Positions 1 through 11,899 of a DNA stretch of 64,000 nt are shown in pieces (the first letter of the stretch is position 1; each line of letters begins with the position of its first letter). This stretch comes from Erigeron canadensis (taxonomy: Eukaryota > Streptophyta > Magnoliopsida > Asterales > Asteraceae), in the NCBI RefSeq assembly GCF_010389155.1, contig NC_057766.1, positions 31,319,516 to 31,383,515 of the forward strand, read 5' to 3'. The notes beneath the pieces are model-generated. The model had not been told where the DNA came from, ran no database searches, and was given only the letters and a program-made list of their open reading frames with translations. A program made the position numbers and the translations under genes.

Positions 1-52
1 AGTTAATTGTATATAAAGAATAGATCTAATATATATAATTATATAGGGTTTT

Positions 53-129
53 TTACATACATCCCCCAAAAAACTTTGCTAATTACGTATATACCCAAGT
101 TATATTTAAATTAACAATTATCCCCATTT
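53..129 (+). repeat. Left TIR of the MULE
   Basis: It starts TTACATACATCCCCC and ends TCCCCATTT. It matches the reverse complement of 3922-3998 with about three to five mismatches. Confidence 0.9.
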
Positions 130-715
130 TTATCTCTTCTCATTACTAGGACTAATCTACGCTTTCCCTCCATTCTAGATTAAGCGCCAAATTATCCCTC
201 CAAAATAATTCCTTCATTTAGGGTTTTGAGTCTTCTTAAATATGCCTCTCACTCTTGCGATCAATAAAAGGATTCAATAATTCGTATCTGCTTTCTAATC
301 AAGTAAGTGTTTTTTAAGCAAACTTACACTTCGATCTAATGCATTGTTGTATAGTCTTTTTTAATTTTGTAATATGGCAGTAGTAACACTATTTTAGTTT
401 CACAATTTTGATCAATGTTATTCTTCATTATAGTGGTAGTAATAACTTTCTGATTTCACAAGTAATTATTTTTTAGTCATCGTCCTTTTATGTTTCATAT
501 TGTTTCTTTAACAAATTGTCTCGTATTTGTTATATCTAATTGTTATATCCCAAATATGATGACTCACCAGTAGACTTTGTATTACTTGTTATGTGCATTA
601 CGAGTGTGATATATAGTTATAAGATGTAACGAAATAATCAGTAGCAGTTTCGCTTATGAATGACACAACAACAACAACACATAACTATATTAAGTTAATT
701 GCAGAAGTTTTTTAG

Positions 716-3577
716 ATGGAACATAGTGTAGATATCCAAGATCGCGAGTCTGCAAAACCGAGATGGGAGAACATGGTTGAATCCCCAATACTCGAGTATG
801 ATTTTGTGATTATATTATTGTCTAATTTTATAGATTGTGTTATATGAACTCTTAAGTTTGAATGGTTTCTTTTTACTTAGACAAGTATCATCCAAATACA
901 AGCTAAGATTGAAATATGGAGGTTACTTTCGTTTAGCGAAGAACTCACGTCGGAAAAAATATTGTTTTGGGTGGCAAAAATGTATCTACATGGATAGTTG
1001 CTTATACAGCTTAGGAGATCTAATTGAAGAGGTGAGAAACCGTTATCCATCAAATAACGAGGTATTCTCAATTCTATTTGTTGACAAGTTTGCAACAGAG
1101 CAATCGTTTATTGAGCTCAATTCCGATGAAAACTTCATTGTGATGCTTAATATGTATGATGAGGAGAAAGAAGTAACTATCTATGTCACAACAGATCCTA
1201 ATCATGTTGTTATTGAAAGACAACAAACGTACACTAGGTATGTATATATATATATATATATTATTACGTAGCATAACAATAGCTAGAGATTACTAACCTA
1301 TACTTGCATAATAATTTGGTATAGGAGTCAAGATGAAGCTATCGATGAATCACACGACGAGGATGATTCCTACATTTGTCCAAGTGAAGAAAGCTATCAC
1401 AGCCATCATAGTAGTGATAATGAAAAAGAGGAACCTAGCTATGTAAAGGAAAATTTCTCGCGTAGCAAGAAAATTCCAACAATGAAAGTTAACTCAACAT
1501 TTCAAAATGTGGTTGAATTTAGAAGATCTTTGAACCATTTTGCACTCGCACATGAATTTGAGTACTTCATCGAAAAAAGTGAACCAACACAATTCACAGC
1601 AAGGTGTTCCAACATGCAATGTGAGTGGAGAATTCATGCTTCCATCATGCAAGATAACGTTACATTTGAAGTAAGTTTATACCTAATATATAGAACTTTT
1701 TTACATGTTTGTAATGCTAACATGATTTATCTGCTTTTGGTAACAAATTATACAGGTAAGGAAACATATAGAAACGCATACTTGTATTCGAAGTAACAAG
1801 GGTGGTAATAAGCATGTCACTCAAGGATGGATTGCTAGCATAATTAAGGACAAAATGAAATCTGATGGGGAAGTATCGGTTGCAGAACTTACAAAGTGGC
1901 TTATGAAAAACTACAATGTTGATCACTTGCCATACCACAAAGTATATAGAGGGAAAGAGCAAGCTTACACCGACATGTATGGCAAGTGGGAGGACTCTTT
2001 CCTACAAATATATGAATTCAAAGAGGAACTACGAAATAGGAATCCAGAAAGTGTTGTTGACATTAAGTTTGAGACAAAAGATGGCAAGAAATGTTTCCAA
2101 CGCTTTTTTAATCTCACTTGGAGTTTGTTCTAAGGGTTTTCTCGCAGGTTGTCGTCCTTACATTAGTTTTGATGGTTGCCACTTGAAAGAAAAGTTCAAT
2201 GGTGTGCTAGTTGCTGCTACAGGTATTGACGGTAATAATTGTCTATATCCGGTAACCTAAGGTGTACTCGAATCGGAAAATACGAGTTCTTGGATATGGT
2301 TTCTTGAGTCACTTCAGAAAGCAATTGGGATGCCAAATGGTCTTGTGATCTCATCGGATATGCAAAAAGGATTAGAAGTAGCCATCATGCAAGTTTATCC
2401 TGATGTTGAGCATAGAGAATGCATAAGGCATTTATACAGCAACTTTAAGAAACATTTTCGTGGTGAATTTTTCAATTCTAGATTGTATGGAGCTGCAATG
2501 ACTTATTCTGTTAGTCAACATGACAAATTACTAGGTGAGATTGGTAGCGTTTCTAAAGAAGCAATAACATATCTTAATGAAAACCATAAAAGGGTTTGGA
2601 GTCGATGCAAGTTTGGAACCTTGGCCAAGTGTGATTACATCACAAATAACACCTCAGAATCATTCAACTCTTGGATTGGTGAATTTCGTTATCTACTGGT
2701 ACTTGATCTTCTTGATTCCATTAGGGAAAAGCTTATGGTACAGTTTGATAAGAAGAGAAGGACAATAAGAAAATGGAAAGGCATGTTAGTTCCAAAGGCT
2801 AAGAACTACCTGAGAAGAGTTTCCAAGGCAAGTGTAGCAAATGATAACTATTATCTTGTATATTGAATTACATTACATGGTTAAACATTTACATTACGTT
2901 ACATTTACAATCTTATTTTATTCTATTTTACATGTAGAATTTAGGTGAATACACAGTTTGTAGGAGTAGCGATACTCAAGCTGAAGTGAAGTACAAAGGA
3001 AAGCGATGGGAAGTTACACTAAATGAGAAAAATTGTACTTGTCGGGTGTGGCAAATAACAGGTCTTCTATGTGTACACGCAGCTGCTGTTATAGCTTTCA
3101 TGAGATATAACAATTGGGATACATATGTCGACCCATATTTCACAATTCAGAAATATAAACAAGCTTATGAGTTGGAAATAGTTCCGTTGCGTTCAAAGGA
3201 TGAGTGGGTACATATAGAAACAACTAAAAAGATATTCCCACCTATTATTAAACGCCCGCCTGGACGACCAAGAAAGAACAGGATTCAAACATATGAGGAG
3301 CCCAAAAGAAGACATAAATGTTGCAGATGTGGTGAGTTTGGACATCATCAAAAACGTTACAAGAATCCGGAATCTCAAACATCTCAAAGTTCACATCAAT
3401 ACAAAGTGTCAAAAAGCAAAAGGTTATGAGTTTCTAATGTCTTTCGTTTCTTTGATTTAGATGGACATCATCTTTCATTTCTAATGCTAAAAATATTTTC
3501 TTATTAGGGGACATGGAAAGAGTACAAAGGCTCCATCAAACAAGAAATCAAAGTTAAACCATGATTTAGGAAGTTGA
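716..3577 (+). pseudogene. MULE transposase, interrupted by a frameshift and a stop codon
   Basis: A first exon may start at the ATG at 716; its junction is unclear. The legible exons are about 882-1237 (PB1-like domain, KLRLKYGGYF), 1325-1670 (acidic linker, then MuDR-type DNA-binding domain), 1756-2857 (DDE transposase), 2938-3422 (SWIM finger and zinc knuckle) and 3508-3577 (basic tail). The introns have GT...AG ends and keep frame. In the DDE exon the frame shifts by one base near 2101-2112 inside a T run, and TAA at 2258-2260 replaces an expected aromatic codon after PVT. Candidate catalytic residues remain: Asp in SFDGCHLK, Asp in SSDMQKGL and Glu in SESFNSW. The SWIM finger (CTC...CVH) is intact. 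The knuckle CCRCGEFGHHQKRY has Tyr where the last Cys should be. The lesions are few, so inactivation looks recent. Confidence 0.88.
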
Positions 3578-3921
3578 GATGCCATATACCAAGCTGAGCT
3601 ACTCTTGTCGGTTTTTTTTGTTTTTTAGATGTGGACTTGGAGATTTTCTTTTGGGGATAAGTAATTGTTAGAGGGTATTGTTTTTCTACTATTCAATTTC
3701 TCATACTAGAAATTTGTGAATTAATGTACGTGAACTTTGGGTCAACTACTTTTGAGATATTAACTTTTTTAATTGGATGATCCATTTGAATGTTGGTAGT
3801 TATGAATTGGATTTGATCGTGGATGGATGGTTGTTATGGATGAGAGGGTAAAATTGTCATAAACTTAAATATTTTTAATGTAATATATATGATTGGATAA
3901 AAATGTAAGTTTATATGATAC

Positions 3922-3998
3922 AAATGGGGATATTTGTTAATTTAAATATAACTTGGGTATATATGTAATTAGTAAAGTTTTTTGGGGGATGTATGTAA
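3922..3998 (-). repeat. Right TIR of the MULE
   Basis: Its reverse complement begins TTACATACATCCCCC, like the left end, and continues through the same blocks to TCCCCATTT. Confidence 0.9.
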
Positions 3999-4007
3999 TT
4001 CTTATGT

Positions 4008-5639
4008 TTGTATACAAATCATGTATTGATATGAAAGTAATGAAATTTGGAGTTTCATTAAATGTTGGATTAAATTTGTGTTTGATTTTGGATCCGGGAT
4101 TGCATATGTGATATATGTTATGCATTAGAAATTCAAATGATTTTGTGTTTAATTTTATTTTGGATTTTGGACCAAAAATGTAATTTTTTGAAAGTTAGGG
4201 ATGAAAGTTGCAAGTTACCGCCTACAACAGGGACGATTTCTGTAATTAACTCTGGGTATTATTAAGCCAATTTACGAGGTTACCCATCACGTGCGAATCA
4301 TGTGACTTGATTTTAAACGGACGTTTATGGCCAGGACTAAAACTGTTGACGGAGCAAAGTTTTTTGGACTAAAACTGTAATTTTTGAAAGTTAGGGATGA
4401 AACCTGCAAGTTTGGTACCACGACAGGGACGATTTATGTAATTAACTTTATAAAAAGATAGGTATTATCATATATGTAAGCGTGGTGTTACCTAAAACTT
4501 GATTAACTAAATGGTTATGATGTAATTAAAAGAGTTGTTTATTAATGTTGATATGGATAATCAAATACACGTGTCATACACGTGTCATGTATTCGTCTGT
4601 CGGCATCGGTGATCTCCTAATCATTATATTGCTAGTTTGTTTTTAGTGTCCATATATATATCCATATAAAATGTTACGGAGTAATTACAAACTGCAATAT
4701 ATATTACAGTATTATCATTAGATTTAAAAAAAATTACGTCTAGTCTCTTCATATATATTATCATTTGATTTGATAACAAACATATAGAATTTACTTCATT
4801 ACAAAAGAAAATCGATTGATTTGCATTGACAAGAAAGGACAACGGGAATATAATTATGATCAAGCGGTAGTTTTCAATAGGATAGTTTTAATTCGTTTTA
4901 TCAAACTTTTTTTTTTTTTTGCAAAAGTTTAGATGAGTATAGATGGTTAGTTGTTGATCAGAAGAATACTCGTCATATATGATATACCGTATATGCTTAA
5001 CTCTAAGAAGCAATGATGATCATCTTAAATACGAGTACTACCACATATAATACAAATGAATAACCGTTGCATTTAATTTTTTAAAGGTGTAAAGTATCCG
5101 CAAATATCGATACATGGTCTAAATCGAATCCGCATTATTGCTAAAATCTGGCACTTCAGACCGCTCGTTATAATACCCCGCTTCTAACTCACGTCTAACA
5201 CTATTCATCAGTTTCTCTTTCTTCTAGACACACCAAGAACACCTCCTTCCTTATAACTCCCACTTCTAACCTACTTTTTTTCTCATTCTTCCCTCTAGAC
5301 ACACCAAAGACGCACTTCTAATACTAGAAGTGACCCTCTAGACGCAGCCGCTACTAATAACGTCTTCGAGGGTGACTGCGTCAGACGCGGGCAAGACGCG
5401 GGTTAGACTTCCTATAAGGAGCGGCCTCAGAAAGTAAAACTCTTGTTTGACTCTCCTTAAAACAAACCAGCGACTAATTAAGCAAATAATGGTTAAGTGT
5501 TACAATATTTACTAGAAAGGAAAATGATTTGTTAGATGTTACACGAGTAGTTATTCGGTGAGGATTGCTTGTGTACTCTTGTTTAGTCGGCAACTATTTC
5601 GTTATGTTCTTTTTATATTGTTATATGTCGGCGCGATAC
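4008..5639. other. Gene-free stretch with a direct repeat of a transposon end
   Basis: No gene is visible. At 4178-4249 and 4373-4445 the same roughly 70-bp block occurs twice in direct orientation (GAAAGTTAGGGATGAAA, then ACAGGGACGATTT and GTAATTAAC). It resembles the outer ends of the long-TIR elements at 16704 and 18161, so it is probably transposon remains. The interval 5130-5450 is richer in GC and contains repeated AGACGC/TCTAGAC motifs that I could not assign. Confidence 0.5.
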
Positions 5640-5830
5640 GACGGTGGTTATGGTGGCAGGGTGACCGGTGACGGCAATGACGGTAACAATGTGATTATTA
5701 ATATAAAAGTAATTAATGTAAACAAAGTATTACATGCAGTTATTTAAGAGTTAAAAATAAATGTTGTAAATTAAGTTTATTAAAAATATTATAGATATTT
5801 TAAAATATAAGTCTTTAAAATAGTGATTAA
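5640..5830 (+). repeat. Dispersed repeat copy 1 (GGTGG-rich head, AT-rich body)
   Basis: A GGTGG/GACGG-rich head is followed by a GTGATTATTAAT block and an AT-rich body ending near TATTATAGATATTTT. The same order occurs at 34350-34735 and, inverted, at 7020-7235. A head-only copy lies at 13445-13545. The layout is that of a non-autonomous dispersed transposon; the class is not determined. Confidence 0.5.
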
Positions 5831-7019
5831 AAAGGGAAAGACATTTTGGATTTACCAACAACTTAATTAAAAAAATAAATAAATCAATGCTTTATAATTT
5901 TATATAGATAGATGTACATTTCAGGAACATCCAATAAAATTGTAATATTGATAGATATAGATAAACATCGTGTTAGGTTATAAATGGAACTAATTTCAGT
6001 TGTTTTTTTTTGAGAAATGATAATATCTTTCTAACTAATCATTTTAAAAATCTTTCAAACTATAAAATCGTGACATGTGATAAAATTAAAAGACAAATTA
6101 AATAAGAAAATTAGTGTAATCCGAGTTTTGAAATTTTTTAAAATACTTTTTAAGTATCTTGTATAAACCATTTTCAGTTTCTTAATACTACTTTCAATTA
6201 CATAGTACGGAGTAATTTACTTCAATATTAGAAGAAAAAAAAAGTGATTATTTTATAATTTATTATGTTTCTGGAAATTCGAAATATGAAGAAAGATGAA
6301 AAAGAGACTGTTATGATGACGTCGTTAAAAGAAGAAGAGTTAAAAATAGAAAGAGGAACGGGTGGAATACAGGCTGGCTGGCTGACTATAGTACTCGTAA
6401 ATATTGATTCGCTCTCCGATTCAGCGACCAAATTTGTCCTTATTCACTCAACTTTTTCTAAAATGAATTAACTAATGCCACATGTTGAGAAATGTTACTT
6501 TAGCTTCATTAGTTCATTTTATACGATATGGCAAAGGCAATTAACCTCTGATAGTAATTTGAATTGATGTCATTAATCATTTTCCTTTTTAATAACTAGC
6601 ATATACCTATACAATCCAGGACTAAATAGTCAGCGTGACTTTTCAAAAATTTTTTTATGGTTTCTGATAAAAGTAATGATAAAGACAATACAATAACAAC
6701 AACAGCAATATCCAATCCGATAAAAACCGGATTTAAGGGAGGTAAGATGTAGACAGTCTTGCCCATATACGAAGATAAAGGGGCTACTTTCAGAAAGACC
6801 TCCGGCCAAAAAGAGACAAAGGTTAAAGAGTGTATAGAGTTTAAAAACCATACTTGTCATTCGAGTATCGTCTGATTACAATAAGAGTAGAGAAAGATAA
6901 CAAAAGAAATAATAAAAACAATATTAGCTAGTAAAGATTTTTCAAAGATAAAGACACTAATATTTTCAATTTTTGAGAGCTGAAAATAAAATTTTAAAAG
7001 AAATTTTGTATTACAATCC
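5831..7019. other. AT-rich intergenic DNA
   Basis: Short open frames at 6228-6471 and 6630-6860 have low-complexity or composition-driven translations, no recognisable domain and no splice partners. I see no supported gene here. Confidence 0.5.
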
Positions 7020-7235
7020 TAAACTTATCTTAACTACCTTATAAAATATTTAGCCCTCCTATTTTCTTCAAAAAGAAATTTGATCTATCCAAATACTCAT
7101 TTCATTTATTCATTAATTTAAATATTTTCACTTAATATAACTATAATATTCTTAATACAATTATTTACAACATATATTTAATAACCACGTCACAACCGTC
7201 GCCACCACTACTACAATCCGTCGTCGTCGTTATCA
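7020..7235 (-). repeat. Dispersed repeat copy 2, inverted
   Basis: Read on the minus strand, a GGTGGCGACGG head is followed by GTGGTTATTAA and an AT-rich body with AATATTATAG, as in the copies at 5640 and 34350. Confidence 0.45.
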
Positions 7236-7900
7236 TTACAACACCGCTTCATCACGTGGGCATATGACTATAAAACTCATGAATTTTTGTTTAAATTTAA
7301 TGAAGGTCCTAAAATCTAAGCTTCAATTTCACAAATTAATGATTAGAATTGTTCAACATGTATAGGTGACATTCATGATAACTACTTTATCTTCATATTC
7401 TAATCAGAGCAATAAAACTTTCACGTGATTTCAATGACCCAAAGTTTAAGCTAATAAAAAACTAAAAAAGAGGCAAGTATAAAAAATATAATAATTTTTT
7501 TTTATTTTTCCCATCTTGAACTTTGTTCATGTGATGCGAGGGTGGTTTGCCGATTTCACACATCGAACCGGTTACCTAGAAAGACCTTTAAATATCCGCC
7601 CGGCTTTCTTAAGCGTACGGAGAGTCATTAAAACTCATGCCAACCGACCCACTCACCTCCCCAAACGTCAGACCGTGCCATACACTTTCCTCACACCCCC
7701 TACCCTTATTTTACTTTCCTAACTTTCTTTTAAAGGTAATTTTTACTTTTACCATATGTTATATCTATACTTGTTTGTTATCAGAAGAGATATTCGTACC
7801 ACAAAAATCTACCACACATGTATTTTAGTATGTATAGTATATTAATAAAGTTGAACCGTGTAATAGATTTATTAAAATTTGTCGTACGTATATCATTACC

Positions 7901-7973
<73 letters not shown>

Positions 7974-8626
7974 CGTGTATTGAGATCGGCATAACCTAAC
8001 AGGATTGGTAAAAGAATTGTAACCGATTGTAATTGTTAGTATCAAAATTGTGATCGGTTAGTGTAGTATTTTTTTTTTATCATATGAACTAAGAGCTTTA
8101 TTTCTGTGATATTTTTTTTCCTATTATATAAAGATGTATGTATTATATAGTTGTGTTTTGGTAAAATGTTAGTGTGTAAAAATAATGTATTATTACTCTG
8201 TAACTATTAAGGGAAGAAAGAAAGGTGACATACAAAACTGGGTCAGATAATAACTTTTTTTTTGTTTTCTGTGTGTATTTGTGTGTGTTGTCGTCAAAAC
8301 TGTCACAATTATTAGAATTTACCACCTTTAATGAACTCATTTAGTAGTTAACAATACATGGAATAGCATAGTAAAAGTCACACTCAAATTCACTAGTAGA
8401 TGAATAATGGTTGAGGAGGAATAGAAACAGAAAATAAACACCAAAGAAGCTAGCTAGGGAGGTGGGCAAGATGCCAATCCGATTCCTAATACTCGAATGC
8501 ATTGTACATTTGTAGTACCAACTACCAACTAACGTTGCCATTATGATCTGATTGTTTAATTAGCGAAAGGCTCTGCTTTTTTAATTTTATATATGTAGAT
8601 CAAATCTATCATGTAGGAACTCTTTA
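7236..8626. other. Intergenic DNA with a long microsatellite
   Basis: There is no gene with recognisable coding features. The ORF at 7516-7722 has no identifiable domain. The stretch contains the (ATT)n tract listed separately. Confidence 0.45.
7902..7972. repeat. (ATT)n microsatellite, about 23 units
   Basis: A pure trinucleotide tract of about 70 bp. Length and purity make length variation between individuals likely. Confidence 0.97.
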
Positions 8627-8910
8627 GGGTGGGGGAGGGCTTGCCCACTCCTCCCCTTCCCTCCCCAATTTTTCTTCTCCCCCCTTCCTTCCCCTAATGC
8701 TAGGAGCATCTTGCCACCTCTCTCCTCTCCACTCTTTTCTATTTAATTTCATTTTTATTTATTTTATTTCAAATAATAACTAAAACTATTTTATTTATTT
8801 TATTCAAATAAAAACTAATTTTTTATTTTTTAAAAAAATAAAAATTACTCTAATGTAAAAACTATTTTTTTTCAGTAATTAATTTTATGACTACAAAATT
8901 TTTATACACC

Positions 8911-8947
<37 letters not shown>

Positions 8948-9191
8948 TCTTTTGTCTTTTTCACTTCATCTTCTCCAGCACATATATACATATAGTATAT
9001 ACATAGATCTGCTTCCAGGTATAAAAAAAAAATAAAAAAAAAAAAGAAAAGAAAAGAATCCAACGGTCATCAAAAGCGACAGCAAAACCGGCACCACACT
9101 CCCCAAATCCCTCCCCACCCTCCCGGTACCGATACGACGGATTGGTGTTCAGGCCGGTACCGGTCCCCTCCCCTACCCACTCCGTCCACCC
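8627..9191. mobile_element. PIF/Harbinger-like non-autonomous element
   Basis: The 565-bp unit is flanked by TTA on both sides (8624-8626 and 9192-9194). It starts GGGTGG and ends CCACCC. The GC-rich ends (GGGTGGGGGAGGG against GGGTGGACGGAGTGGG on the other strand) are loosely inverted, and the middle is AT-rich with an (AAT)n tract at about 8913-8946. A TTA duplication with G-rich TIRs fits PIF/Harbinger. A related end occurs on the element at 56907-58115. There is no transposase inside. Confidence 0.6.
8913..8947. repeat. (AAT)n microsatellite
   Basis: About eleven uninterrupted AAT units inside the PIF/Harbinger-like element. Confidence 0.93.
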
Positions 9192-10486
9192 TTAATAAAA
9201 AAAAATAGATTGATAAGAACCGTTTGATCCCATGCATTGAATTGGTACTCACATAACTCTAACAGGGATAGTGTCAAAGTAAGTCATTCACTTAAATTTA
9301 ATTATGTCCCTGATAAAATTTAAACCCAAGTTCCTCTTAAAAAGTAATAACCGGTGACCAACTCTTCTACAAAGAACTGATTAACTCTTATCAATACTCA
9401 TGTGTATAATGTAATTTTAAATCAATTAATAGATAATAGACCGAGACTACTTGTTTCTTTTTCTTCTATTTTTTAATTGCGTTATCACTTGAAAAGACTA
9501 ACTGATGGGTCACGTACTCACATATGTGTTTAGTCGTGTGATACAACAAACTCTATATAAAATTTTTGTCCATCTTCTTTTTTAACAAAACATGACAAAT
9601 TAGTTGTTAATACTTAATAGTAATAAATGTTTAAACTTTAGCTTTTTTTGTGTGTTCATATTATGTTCACTTCCTACGTCCTTTCTAGTCGGTAGTTTTT
9701 GTAGAGTGATTATTATATTTTTTAATAGAATAATTTGATACCATGAGATCGGATATTATTCTCACACGCTTATACCAATTAACTAGTTATTTCTCATTAT
9801 CACTTACTACCCTCTCATAGTTTATCAAGTTGTCATAGATTATCCTTTTGTCTTCTTTTTCTCTCTTCATGTGAAATAGGATTTGTTTAGAGATATGTAT
9901 GCATAGTCACAAAATCTGTATAAACAGAGAGAAAGTAGATGTTATGAATCATGAAATTTCACTAGAAATTAGGATGCATCAGACAATAGTAACAAGATTG
10001 CTAGAGTAATAAAGAACATGACATAATGCATCGGCAACAAATTAAATCAAATCGTCAGCGACTCGACGTGTAAAAAAACCCAAAATAGGTTCAACAACCA
10101 ATTTTATTGCCATGTATCTGTATCAAAATGCAAGTTACCTCTACATGTATGATGTATTCATCTAAAACTTCGCGTCGATACAATTAGTTGTTTAATACTT
10201 CTGTCATTTTTATAGTTAAGGGTAGGAAGTGCCAATTTCCATTATTATGTGCATATATGGACCAATATGCAAATATCTTTTATATGTCATTTTGTCCTAA
10301 CTTGATATTGCATGCCAGATGTTTTAGAGTTTTTAAACATATCCATCTATTAAAATAAGGGTCATATTTTATGTAACTACTTTAGTCTATATAGTATCAT
10401 TTTAAAAGTACTCCGTGGTATTTTTCCTGAAGACAAAAATAATCTGTCTTAATATTGGGGAAATATATCACTAAGAATAAATTAAG
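9192..10486. other. Intergenic DNA, nothing recognised
   Basis: AT-rich DNA without an open frame of note and without a clear repeat boundary. Confidence 0.5.
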
Positions 10487-11536
10487 GAGTTAAATGCAAG
10501 AATGGTCCCTGTGGTTTGTTACTTTTTGCAACCGCAGTCCCTCTTTTGATTTTTTTGCAACCTTGGTCCTTGAAGATATGTTTCAGTTGCAATGGTAGTC
10601 CCTCACTAACGAAACCGTTAGTTAATGTCGTTAAGTTTCTCATGTGAGTAGCACATGAGAGATATTAATGTCCTTCCTCCAACATAAACAGACGGGTGTT
10701 CAAAAGTATCCGTATCTGAACCATGATCCAAAATTTGATCTGATTTTCTTTGAAAAGTTGGATACAATAAATTTTGGATTCAAACTCGGATAGTGATTTT
10801 TGAAAAGTTAAATATCTGAAAAAATCTAGATTTTTTTTTTTTTTGTTAAATTTCAATATCATTTTTTTAAAATTCGAAAATATCAAAAGATTTTGAAAAA
10901 TCCTAGTTTCAATATCCGAAAGTATCCAAAACGTTAGTCTCAATATCTAATAATATGAAAATATCTATGATATTTTTTTTTTCTAAAATTCAGATACTTA
11001 AGATATTTTTTTTCTAGGATACTCATTTTTTTTCTTTAAATTCGGTTATCCGAATTTTGGATATTCAAAATTTCATATATTCAAAATTTCGGATAGTGGA
11101 TTTGAATATCCGAAATATCTAAAATTTTCAAGATAAGATAGGAATAATATCCTTTTTAGATATCCGAAATTAGTCGAATATCCGACTTTTGGACATTTGA
11201 ATATCCGAAGTTTTCAAAAATTTTTACCTAAATCAAAATCCAAATCTGAACCGAAACTAATATCTGCTATTTCACATAATACCGTATTAGATTTTTAAAT
11301 AACGTGTTCAGATACAAATACTTTTGAACACCCTTATGTTTGTGTAGCTGAAAGGACATTAATACCCCTCATGTGCTACTCACATGAAAACTTAACGACA
11401 CTAATTAACGATTCCGTTAGTGAGGGACCGCCGTTGCAACTGAAACATATCTTCAGGGACCACGGTTACAAAAAAATTAAGAGAGAGACTGCCGTTGCAA
11501 AAAGTGATAAACCACGGGGACCATTCTTGCATTTAA
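10487..11536 (-). mobile_element. Long-TIR MULE-like element, copy 1 (family B)
   Basis: About 190 bp at the left end (GAGTTAAATGCAAGAATGG onward) is repeated inverted at the right end (about 11345-11536). The outer repeats carry runs such as GGTCCCTGTGG, CTTCAGGGACC and CATGTGAGTAGCACATGAG. The interior is AT-rich and full of short self-complementary GGATATTCGAA/ATCCGAA motifs. It encodes nothing recognisable. The interior is in the opposite orientation to copy 2 (18161-20876). No clean target duplication was found. The family is called MULE-like because its ends resemble element A (16704-18146), which has a 9-bp duplication. Confidence 0.7.
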
Positions 11537-11899
11537 TAAAAAAACTAACTACTAACATAACTTACATCCCAATTTATACATGGGAGATCATGAAACCATA
11601 AATAAAATAAATTAATTACATTGGAAAACAAAAGGCCAAAATTAAAATTAAAAAAAAACAACATAATTCTAGAATGTTCCTCATCATTTTCCCCTTCTTT
11701 AACAAAAACTCGTCCTTGAATTTTGACTTGAAACCACCGGGATCAAACGGAATCATATCATTAACGCCATCAATCTCAGACTTTTCACCCCGAGAAATCT
11801 TTTCTTGAACACTGGGAACAAGATTCAAGAACTGCAGAAACTTCAGAAAATCATAACTGTTTTCCCACAACTACGCAAACATGGACGGACCTAACACAC
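11537..11899. other. Intergenic DNA before the F-box duplication
   Basis: Contains a minus-strand open frame (11616-11870) with a charged sequence and a C-terminal hydrophobic run. I recognise no family, and nothing shows it is expressed. Confidence 0.35.

Larger units (their letters stand above)
53..3998 (+). mobile_element. Mutator-like (MULE) DNA transposon, nearly full length, broken transposase
   Basis: The element is bounded by TIRs of about 77 bp (53-129 and 3922-3998) that match with only a few differences. Between them lies a transposase gene reading towards the right end. The order PB1-like domain, MuDR DNA-binding domain, DDE transposase, SWIM finger and CCHC knuckle is typical of plant MULEs. 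I could not find a clean 9-bp target duplication outside the repeats: 44-52 and 3999-4007 do not match. The ends may be slightly misplaced, or the duplication has decayed. The gene carries one frameshift, one stop and a damaged zinc knuckle, so the copy is probably not autonomous now, although its TIRs could still be used by another transposase. Confidence 0.9.

Noticed and set aside
9070..9252. 60-codon minus-strand open frame rich in Gly and Arg
   Set aside because: It is the read-through of the GC-rich TIR of the element at 8627-9191.
10665..10943. 92-codon minus-strand open frame
   Set aside because: It falls in the AT-rich interior of a long-TIR element and reflects composition; copy 2 does not preserve it.
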